Below are positions 1-5,078 of a DNA stretch of 5,078 nucleotides, piece by piece. This DNA comes from an uncultured Verrucomicrobiota bacterium (GTDB taxonomy: Bacteria > Verrucomicrobiota > Kiritimatiellia > CAIVKH01). Made by a program: the position numbers and the translations under genes. Position 1 is the stretch's first letter, and each line of letters opens with the position of its first letter. Location: assembly GCA_937894535.1 (NCBI GenBank), contig CALBHI010000507.1, positions 1-5,078 of the forward strand, read 5' to 3'. Below the pieces are notes generated by a model, which was not told where the DNA came from, searched no databases, and saw only the letters and a program-made list of their open reading frames with translations.

Positions 1-1184
1 ACGGCGAGGGCGAAGAAACCGACCATGGCGGCGAGCCCGACCATCAGGATCGGGCCCATGGCGGTGGTCAGGCGGCGGGTGGCGAATTCGACCTCGGAAT
101 CGTAGTGGTTCGACACTTCCTTCAGCATTTCGTCGAGGTTGCCGGCTTCCTCGCCGATGGCGACCATGTTGACGAACATCGGGGTGAAGAACTTCGATTG
201 CATCAGCGGGCGGGCGACGCCGCGGCCCTGTTCGAGGTTTTTCTCCATGGTGGCCAATTCGCGGGCGATGGCGGCGTTACCGATCGCGCCGGCGAGGATC
301 TTGACCGAATCCATGATGCCGACGCCGGAGGATTGCAGGATGGAGAAGATGCTGGCGAAGCGGGACAGGGCGGCTTTCTGCATGACCGGGCCGATCATCG
401 GCACTTGAAGCTTCAACCGGTCCCACACATACCGGCCACCGGGGGTGCGCAATGCGAAGATGAATGCGCCGATGAGCAGGGTGAGGGTGATCAGCACGAG
501 GTGCCAGTACTCGTTGAACACGGTGCTCAAGGCCATGCAGACACGGGTGGGGAAGGGCAAGGTGATCTGGGCCTTGGCATAGACGGCGGCGAACTTCGGG
601 ATGACGAACGTGATCAGGCCGACAAAGGCACTGGTCAGGGCGACGAGCACGATGATCGGGTATTGCATCACCGAGCGGATGTCGGACTTCACCTTGTACT
701 CGTGGCTGATGATGTAGATCAGGCGCTGGAGGATCTGGGGCAGGGCGCCGCTGGCCTCGCCGGCCTGGACCATGCTGCAGTAGAGGGAGTCGAACACGTC
801 GGGATGTTTCGACAGGGCGTGGTGGAGGTTTGAGCCGCCGCGGATGTCGTGGGCGACGCTGCGGCAGATTTCCTTCAGGCGTTCGCTTTCGTTTTGTTCC
901 TCGAGGATTTCCATCACACGGAGGACGGGGATGCCGGCCTTGAGCATGGTGCTGAGCTGTTTGGTGAACAGGATCAGTTCCTCGGGGTGGACGGTGTTGA
1001 AGCGGCGGGCGAATCGTTCCCAGGCCCCGCTGGAGGAGGCGGAGGCGGATTCGGCGCGCACATCCACCGGGGACAGGCGGCGGGCGGCGAGCAGGTCGTT
1101 CGCGTGGTCGGCAGACTGGGCTTCGATGGTGCCGCCGACGATACGTCCGGTTTCATTCACGGCCTGGTAGCGGAAGGTGGTCAT
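1..1184 (-). CDS. gspF: Type II secretion / type IV pilus inner-membrane platform protein, GspF/PilC/MshG family (3' end outside window)
   Basis: Reading the minus strand from the ATG at 1184 gives 394 uninterrupted codons to the window edge. There is no stop codon, so the gene is partial. The family usually has about 400-405 residues, so probably only some ten residues are missing. The protein has the two tandem T2SSF domains of the family, at about residues 70-193 and 273-394. Each carries the repeated Gly-Glu motif (QAGEASGALP at 140-149, AIGEEAGNLDEML at 342-354). Three hydrophobic segments fit membrane helices at about 175-197, 228-246 and 376-394. The N-terminal part (FRYQAVNETGR, then about 50 cytoplasmic residues) is typical. 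Members form the inner-membrane platform that the assembly ATPase acts on to extrude pilin or pseudopilin. The gene starts 16 nt after the ATPase stop, behind a weak GGA ribosome site. The family is certain. GspF, PilC and MshG cannot be told apart without the missing neighbours. Confidence 0.95.
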   Translation of the reverse strand, partial: MTTFRYQAVNETGRIVGGTIEAQSADHANDLLAARRLSPVDVRAESASASSSGAWERFARRFNTVHPEELILFTKQLSTMLKAGIPVLRVMEILEEQNESERLKEICRSVAHDIRGGSNLHHALSKHPDVFDSLYCSMVQAGEASGALPQILQRLIYIISHEYKVKSDIRSVMQYPIIVLVALTSAFVGLITFVIPKFAAVYAKAQITLPFPTRVCMALSTVFNEYWHLVLITLTLLIGAFIFALRTPGGRYVWDRLKLQVPMIGPVMQKAALSRFASIFSILQSSGVGIMDSVKILAGAIGNAAIARELATMEKNLEQGRGVARPLMQSKFFTPMFVNMVAIGEEAGNLDEMLKEVSNHYDSEVEFATRRLTTAMGPILMVGLAAMVGFFALA

Positions 1185-1200
1185 GGTGGTTCCGGTTTCG

Positions 1201-2901
1201 TCAGACGGCGACGACGGTGACGGCCTCCTCCAGGGTGGTAATGCCGAGGCGCAATTTGTCCAGCGCATCGTCCTTCAGGGAGCGCAGGTTGTCGGTGGCG
1301 CGGGCTTCGCGGTTGATCTCGAGGGTGTTCGCGCGGCGGGCGACCATTTCGCGGATGTGGTCGTCGAGCACGAGGACCTCGTAGATGCCGGTGCGGCCGG
1401 CATAGCCGGTGCCCTGGCAACGGGCGCAACCCTTGGCCTGCTTGACCGGGAACGCGTCCTCTTCCGGCAGGCCCCAGTAGCGTTTGGTTTCGCGGGTCAT
1501 TTCGATGGATTCGGCGCAGTGGGGGCAGACCTTGCGGACGAGGCGCTGGGCGAAGGAGACGACGAGCACGGAGGAGACGAGGAAGGGTTCGATGCCCATG
1601 TCGATCAGGCGGGTGATCGCGCCGGCGGCGTCGTTGGTATGGACGGTGCTGAGGACGCGGTGGCCGGTCAGGGCGGCCTGGGTGGCCACGCGGGCGGTTT
1701 CGGCGTCGCGGATCTCGCCGACCATGATCACATCGGGGTCCTGGCGGAGGATGGCGCGCAGGCCGGAAGCGAAGGTCATGCCGGCCTTGGTGTTCAGTTG
1801 GATCTGGCGGATCTTGGCCAGGCGGTATTCCACCGGGTCCTCGACGGTGATGATGTTCACGTCGGGTTTGTTCAGTTCCTTCAGCATGGCATAGAGGGTC
1901 GTGGTCTTGCCGCTGCCGGTGGGGCCGGTGCTGAGGATCATGCCATAGGGGGCTTCGATGGCGCGGGAGAGGATCTTGCAGTCGCGGTCGGAGATGCCGA
2001 GGTCGAAGAGCGAGTAGTTGAAGGCGCTCATGTCGAGCAGGCGCATGACCACGTTTTCTCCGTTGGTGGTGGGGATGGTCGAAACGCGGATGTTGATCTC
2101 GCGGTTGTCGAGGCGCACGGTGAAGCGTCCGTCCTGCGGGATGCGGGAGACGGCGATGTCCATCTGCGAGAGGATCTTGATGCGGGAGACGATGGGCAGG
2201 TGCAGGCTTTTCGGCGGGGCGGGGACTTCGCGCAGGTAGCCATCGATGCGGAAGCGGAGCTGGACGTGGTTTGCCTCGGGGCTGATGTGGATGTCGCTGG
2301 CGCCTTCGCGCACGGCCTGGGCGATGATCCAGTTCACCATCCGGATGACCGGGGCGCCTTCGGCCATGTTCAGCAGCGAGCCGACTTCGACATCCTCGGC
2401 CATGTTCGGGTCGCTTCCGTCGCGCGGTTTGGCGTCATCGGACGAGCCGATCATTTCGCCGAGACCGGCGAAGCTGCCGTAGAGGCTGTTGGTGAGCTGG
2501 TTGATCTCGCGGTTGGTGCAGATGACCGGCCGGACTTCGTGGTGGGTCAATTGCTCGATGCGGTCGATGGCGTCGATGTCGGTCGGGTCGCCCATGCCGA
2601 GCACGAGGGCGCGGTCGAGGCGTTGCAACGGGACGACGCGGTGGCGCTGGGCGAGTTCAAAGGGGATGCTGGCGGCCAGGTCCATGTTCACCGGGAATTT
2701 TTCCGGTTCGTAGCGGGGGAGGTGGAGTTGGCGGCTCAGTGCGTCCATCAACTGGTCTTCGCGGATCAGGCCCTTGCTGATCAGGTATTCGCCGAGGCGG
2801 ACGGAGGCGTCTTCCCGGGCTTCAAGGGCCTGGTCGAGCTGTTCGCGGGTGAGCAGGCTGGCGTTCACCAGCATCTCGCCCAGTTTGGGTCGCATAATCA
2901 C
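1201..2901 (-). CDS. gspE: Type II secretion / type IV pilus assembly ATPase, GspE/PilB/MshE family, with MshEN-like N-terminal domain
   Basis: A 566-residue cytoplasmic hexameric ATPase that powers pilin or pseudopilin assembly. Residues 6-58 form a MshEN-like domain of two 24-residue motifs (6-29 and 35-58) separated by five residues. The rest of the T2SSE N-terminal domain runs to about 145. A low-complexity acidic linker follows (about 146-175), then the N2 domain (GASDIHISPE at 200-209). The ATPase core has every hallmark: Walker A GPTGSGKTT at 326-334, Asp box ITVEDPVEY at 351-359, Walker B region DPDVIMVGEIRDAETA at 388-403 with catalytic Glu396, and His box GHRVLSTVHTNDA at 413-425. 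An intact zinc-binding tetracysteine (C459, C462, C492, C495) marks an extension ATPase of the GspE/PilB type and argues against a PilT-type retraction ATPase. I chose the GTG start at 2901 because GAGGA lies 7 nt upstream. The ATG two codons later (2895) is 13 nt away and remains possible. GspE versus PilB or MshE is unresolved. Confidence 0.97.
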   Translation of the reverse strand: MIMRPKLGEMLVNASLLTREQLDQALEAREDASVRLGEYLISKGLIREDQLMDALSRQLHLPRYEPEKFPVNMDLAASIPFELAQRHRVVPLQRLDRALVLGMGDPTDIDAIDRIEQLTHHEVRPVICTNREINQLTNSLYGSFAGLGEMIGSSDDAKPRDGSDPNMAEDVEVGSLLNMAEGAPVIRMVNWIIAQAVREGASDIHISPEANHVQLRFRIDGYLREVPAPPKSLHLPIVSRIKILSQMDIAVSRIPQDGRFTVRLDNREINIRVSTIPTTNGENVVMRLLDMSAFNYSLFDLGISDRDCKILSRAIEAPYGMILSTGPTGSGKTTTLYAMLKELNKPDVNIITVEDPVEYRLAKIRQIQLNTKAGMTFASGLRAILRQDPDVIMVGEIRDAETARVATQAALTGHRVLSTVHTNDAAGAITRLIDMGIEPFLVSSVLVVSFAQRLVRKVCPHCAESIEMTRETKRYWGLPEEDAFPVKQAKGCARCQGTGYAGRTGIYEVLVLDDHIREMVARRANTLEINREARATDNLRSLKDDALDKLRLGITTLEEAVTVVAV

Positions 2902-2908
2902 GGCATGT

Positions 2909-2913
2909 TCCTC
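2909..2913 (-). promoter_or_regulatory. Ribosome binding site of the ATPase gene, overlapping the secretin stop codon
   Basis: GAGGA overlaps the secretin stop (TGAGGA, where TGA is 2914-2912) and lies 7 nt before the GTG at 2901. Its distance to the alternative ATG at 2895 is 13 nt, so the GTG start is favoured. The overlap of stop codon and Shine-Dalgarno sequence suggests that ribosomes ending on the secretin re-initiate on the ATPase. Confidence 0.7.
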
Positions 2914-4483
2914 AACGCGGACCGGTCACGATTTTCGGCGTGATGAAGATCAGCGTATCGTCAAATTTCTGCGCCTTGCTGCGGTTCTTGAACAGGTTGC
3001 CCACGGCGGGGATGTCCATCAGCAGCGGGATGCCGGACTGGACATCGCTCTTGCTCTCGACGGAGAGGCCGCCGATGACCACGGTTTCGCCGTTGCGGAG
3101 CAGCACGGTGGTGCGGGCGTTTTTGGTGTTCACGGGGAATTCGTTGTTCGACTGGGGTTTGGTTTCGTCGAACGAGTCCTTGTTGGCGATGATTTCCACC
3201 CGCATGTGTTCGCCGTCGATGACGTGGGGGACGACCTCGAGTTTCAGCACGGCTTTCTTCCACTGGATCGACACGTCCTGGTCGTTGCCGGTGCCGCTGG
3301 TTTCGCGGTAGGCGCGTTCCTCGCCGCTTTCGATGACGGCGGGTTCGTTGTCGAGGGTGGTGATGGAGGGGCTGGAGAGGATGTTGATGCGTCCTTTTTG
3401 CTGGAGGGCGGTGAGTTGCATGTTGAGCAGTTCACTGCCGCCGAGTTTTTCGGAGATCACACCCATGGCAAAGCCGGCGGGCGGGGCGACGCCCTGGGCG
3501 AACTGGGCGGGGAAGGCGGAGTTGTAGCCGGAGGGGGTGACACCGGCGCCGCCGACCGAGGTGGCGCGGCCGTCGCTGATGAAGGCGCGCGAGGCGCTCC
3601 ACTGCACGCCGAGCTGGCGGGCGGTGTCGCGGGTGGCTTCGACGAAGCGCGCTTCGATGTGGATTTGCCATTTCACGCGGTCAAGTTGCTCCACGAGGGC
3701 GACCATCTTCTCCACATCCTCGCGTATGGCATGCACGATGACGGCGTTGTTCTCTTCGTCCACCGAAACGCTGGAGCGGCCGGAGATGGACAGGGCGGCG
3801 TCGCTGGAGGTCGCGGAGGAGGCGAGCAGGTTCTTGATGGTCGCGCCGATGGTTTTCGCCTTGGCGTAACGGATCGGGATCACCTGGATCACCATCGGCT
3901 CGATCAGCCTTTTTTCGGCGCGTACGCCCTCGCGTTCCTTCAGGGCGGTTTCGAGCTCGAGGCTGCGCTTGATGTCGTCGATGTTCATCACGCGGAGCAC
4001 GTCATGTTCCCAGGAGTAGGTGAGGCCGGCGGCGTTGATGATGCTGCGGAAGGCCTGGTCCCACGGGAGGTTCTTGAAGGTGAAGCTGACGGTGCCGGAT
4101 ACTTGCGGGCTGACCAGCAGGTTTACGCCGGCGGCCTTGGCGAGGGTGCGCAGCACGGTCACGACATCCGCGTCCTCGGTCAGTTCGAGGTCGGTAATGA
4201 TGTTGGTGGGGAGGGCGCGATCGGAGGCGGAGCGGGCGATGGCGGCGGCTTCCATCGGGGAGGCGACCAGGGCGGGGGGCATATCGGTCGATGGTGTGGG
4301 CATGGGGCCGCGCGAGGCCGCGGTCTGGCCGGTCGAAGAAGCAAGGGGGCGCGACCATTCGGTCATGACCGGATCGCGGAGTTCCGCATCGGGCGTGGAG
4401 GCGCATCCGGCGATGATCAACAGGCTCAGGATGGCCGATAGCGTCGGGATGACCATTGTTCGGCGGCGGGAGGCGTCGGTCAT
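2912..4483 (-). CDS. Secretin, outer-membrane pore of T2SS/type IV pilus (PilQ/GspD/MshL-like), predicted lipoprotein
   Basis: A 523-residue outer-membrane secretin. The N-terminus has RRR at 6-8, a hydrophobic stretch and a lipobox (IAGC, Cys27), so it is predicted to be cleaved and lipidated. A Pro/Ser/Ala-rich stretch (about 28-95) precedes an STN/N0 domain at about 105-166. A charged, probably helical linker follows (about 167-194). Then comes one N1-type secretin_N domain (about 197-269). The secretin barrel domain spans about 273-518, with SSPSITTLDNEPAVI at 370-384, RTTVLLRNGETVVIGGL at 457-473, the signature GIPLLMDIPAVGNLFK at 484-499, and terminal LIFITPKIV at 511-519. There are no AMIN domains, no full N1-N2-N3 set and no C-terminal pilotin-binding extension, so it is shorter than typical GspD or PilQ. 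A Gly/Ala/Pro-rich stretch sits at about 306-350. The start is firm: AAGGA lies 7 nt upstream and the ATG overlaps the previous stop as ATGA. The exact subfamily (PilQ, GspD or MshL) is not settled. Confidence 0.95.
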   Translation of the reverse strand: MTDASRRRTMVIPTLSAILSLLIIAGCASTPDAELRDPVMTEWSRPLASSTGQTAASRGPMPTPSTDMPPALVASPMEAAAIARSASDRALPTNIITDLELTEDADVVTVLRTLAKAAGVNLLVSPQVSGTVSFTFKNLPWDQAFRSIINAAGLTYSWEHDVLRVMNIDDIKRSLELETALKEREGVRAEKRLIEPMVIQVIPIRYAKAKTIGATIKNLLASSATSSDAALSISGRSSVSVDEENNAVIVHAIREDVEKMVALVEQLDRVKWQIHIEARFVEATRDTARQLGVQWSASRAFISDGRATSVGGAGVTPSGYNSAFPAQFAQGVAPPAGFAMGVISEKLGGSELLNMQLTALQQKGRINILSSPSITTLDNEPAVIESGEERAYRETSGTGNDQDVSIQWKKAVLKLEVVPHVIDGEHMRVEIIANKDSFDETKPQSNNEFPVNTKNARTTVLLRNGETVVIGGLSVESKSDVQSGIPLLMDIPAVGNLFKNRSKAQKFDDTLIFITPKIVTGPR

Positions 4484-4971
4484 GGGGTATTCCTTCGCGC
4501 GTTGGCGGTTTGCAGGGGGATGGTCACGCGTCGGCCTTTGCCGGCGACAAGGATGACCTGGTTCGGTTCGATGGTTTCGACGATGAAATCGGTGGCGGTA
4601 ATGGTTTCGCCGGTCCGGTATTCACGACCATTGACGATGGCGAGGCGGCTTTCGCCAAATTGCATGAAGCCGGTATAGCGAAACTCGCTGACCGCGCCTT
4701 CGCCGGTGCGGATGCCGCCGACGCGGTCGATGAACGGGCTCTCCGCCCAGGTTCCGGCGGCCCGGTCGAGCGCGGATTTTTCGCCGGGGGTCAGGCGCAC
4801 CGCGGCGAGTGCGGCCCGCTGGGTGTCCGCGAAGGCCCGAACGCCAAGATCGACGGCGCGGGATCCGGCTTTGCCGGATTTCCGTTTCGAGAGATCGGAA
4901 ACGACCGACAAGCCACCCGCGACCAGGGCGACCGACATGACCACGAGGAGGATGCGTTCGCGTTTGTTCAT
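4480..4971 (-). CDS. Small bitopic inner-membrane protein, possible GspC/PilP/MshK-like secretin partner
   Basis: A protein of 163 residues from the ATG at 4971. A short basic N-terminus (MNKRER) leads into one hydrophobic segment (about 7-26) and then a basic stretch (SKRKSGK), which fits a single-pass signal anchor. The middle (about 36-72) is probably helical. A W75-x-x-S-P-F80 motif follows, reminiscent of the D/N-P-F motif of PilP- and MshK-type proteins. The C-terminal 97-153 looks like a small beta domain, with RLAIVNGREYRTGETI at 109-124 and VILVAGKGRRVTIPL at 139-153. This pattern resembles the GspC homology region and PilP/MshK domains, which contact the secretin N0 domain. The gene directly precedes the secretin and overlaps it by 4 nt, supporting that role. 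An in-frame GTG at 5016 would add 15 residues (MRVDKPRH...), but they are polar, would spoil the signal anchor, and lie upstream of the likely promoter. The functional call is inference; that the gene is real is well supported. Confidence 0.8.
   Translation of the reverse strand: MNKRERILLVVMSVALVAGGLSVVSDLSKRKSGKAGSRAVDLGVRAFADTQRAALAAVRLTPGEKSALDRAAGTWAESPFIDRVGGIRTGEGAVSEFRYTGFMQFGESRLAIVNGREYRTGETITATDFIVETIEPNQVILVAGKGRRVTIPLQTANARRNTP
4491..4495 (-). promoter_or_regulatory. Ribosome binding site of the secretin gene
   Basis: AAGGA lies 7 nt before the secretin ATG at 4483, inside the last codons of the upstream gene. Together with the 4-nt ATGA overlap, it fixes the secretin start and suggests translational coupling of the two genes. 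Confidence 0.75.
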
Positions 4972-5078
4972 CCGTGTACCAGCATACTGAAAATGGCGCG
5001 GTTTGTCGACCCTCACTCAAGGATCAGCCGACCCACGATACGCCCCCGCTCGCGCCCGAAACCCCGTTTGAGCTCGCT
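4972..5078. other. Upstream region, possibly with the 3' end of another minus-strand gene
   Basis: The last 107 nt of the window hold the candidate promoter and little else that can be identified. On the minus strand a frame open from the window edge runs 21 codons to a TGA at 5015-5013 (ending ...GRIVGRLILE). It could be the tail of a preceding gene. Another minus-strand frame is also open for 17 codons before a TGA and has equally GC-rich third positions, so the short stretch does not decide between them. No hairpin terminator was seen. Confidence 0.25.
4981..5009 (-). promoter_or_regulatory. Candidate sigma70-type promoter for the operon
   Basis: Reading the minus strand, TCGACA (5009-5004; five of six matches to TTGACA) is followed after exactly 17 nt by TATGCT (4986-4981; four of six matches to TATAAT). 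It lies immediately upstream of the first gene in an otherwise GC-rich stretch, and the spacer contains an AT run (CATTTTCAGTAT). The predicted start of transcription would be near 4974, only about 3 nt before the ATG at 4971. This is a pattern match only. The operon could also be read from further upstream. Confidence 0.4.

Noticed and set aside
105..833. Plus-strand open frame of 242 codons, and a further one at 849-1220
   Set aside because: Both are in-phase mirrors of the GspF/PilC-like gene. The TGA that separates them is simply a TCA serine codon in that gene.
974..1156. Minus-strand alternative-frame ORFs inside the real genes (also near 1181-1429, 2028-2243, 2961-3263, 3244-3435, 3432-3671, 4002-4406, 4622-5020)
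   Set aside because: They are Pro/Arg/Ser-rich out-of-frame readings of GC-rich coding sequence, fully nested in or overlapping genes with strong family signatures.
1177..2943. Long plus-strand open frame (588 codons) opposite the ATPase gene
   Set aside because: It is exactly in phase with the ATPase codons, so its stops would correspond to TTA, CTA and TCA on the sense strand, codons rare in GC-rich genes. Its protein is low-complexity (Gly, Ala, Asp, Val, His) with no recognisable domain, while the opposite strand encodes a complete ATPase.
2774..4441. Long plus-strand open frame (555 codons) opposite the secretin gene
   Set aside because: The same codon-phase mirror effect applies. The composition is Gly/Asp/Val/His-rich and the strand opposite carries a secretin with all hallmark motifs.
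4020..4556. Plus-strand open frame of 178 codons across the secretin start
   Set aside because: It has Arg/Ser/Ala-rich composition without motifs, and it runs antisense across the well-supported junction of two real genes.
1..5078. Search for CRISPR arrays, insertion sequences, tRNA or rRNA genes, toxin-antitoxin or defence genes
   Set aside because: No direct repeat arrays, terminal inverted repeats, tRNA-like folds or relevant protein motifs were seen. The coding sequence is nearly gapless and of uniform composition.

Overview
This GC-rich window carries one block of four co-directional minus-strand genes that fills almost all of it. Read in transcription order (high to low coordinate), they are a small membrane-anchored GspC/PilP/MshK-like protein, a lipoprotein secretin, a GspE/PilB/MshE-type assembly ATPase with a MshEN-like N-terminal domain, and a GspF/PilC/MshG-type inner-membrane platform protein. 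The platform gene runs off the low-coordinate edge of the window a few residues before its expected end. Together these form the core of a type II secretion or type IV pilus machine. No pseudopilin or pilin gene is inside the window.

Layout by coordinate: 1-1184, GspF/PilC-like protein (3' end missing). 1185-1200, short spacer. 1201-2901, ATPase, probably with a GTG start. 2902-2911, spacer containing part of a Shine-Dalgarno sequence that overlaps the secretin stop codon. 2912-4483, secretin. 4480-4971, small bitopic protein, overlapping the secretin start by 4 nt (ATGA). 4972-5078, upstream region with a plausible sigma70-type promoter and possibly the last codons of another gene. The tight spacing argues for one operon with translational coupling.

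How they would work together: the secretin forms the outer-membrane pore. The small protein would link the secretin's periplasmic domains to the inner membrane. The ATPase powers pilin or pseudopilin assembly from the cytoplasm by acting on the polytopic platform protein.

Organism: a diderm bacterium with high GC content. The gene order and the short secretin, which has no AMIN domains and one visible N1-type domain, differ from classical enterobacterial gsp or proteobacterial pilMNOPQ operons. They look more like T2SS/T4P loci of less-studied lineages (PVC group or delta-proteobacteria-like), but the sequence alone does not settle this. I found no mobile element, CRISPR array, RNA gene or defence system, and no wholly new system. 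The points of interest are the half-degenerate MshEN domain, the lipoprotein secretin, the orphan small periplasmic protein and a possible leaderless transcript.
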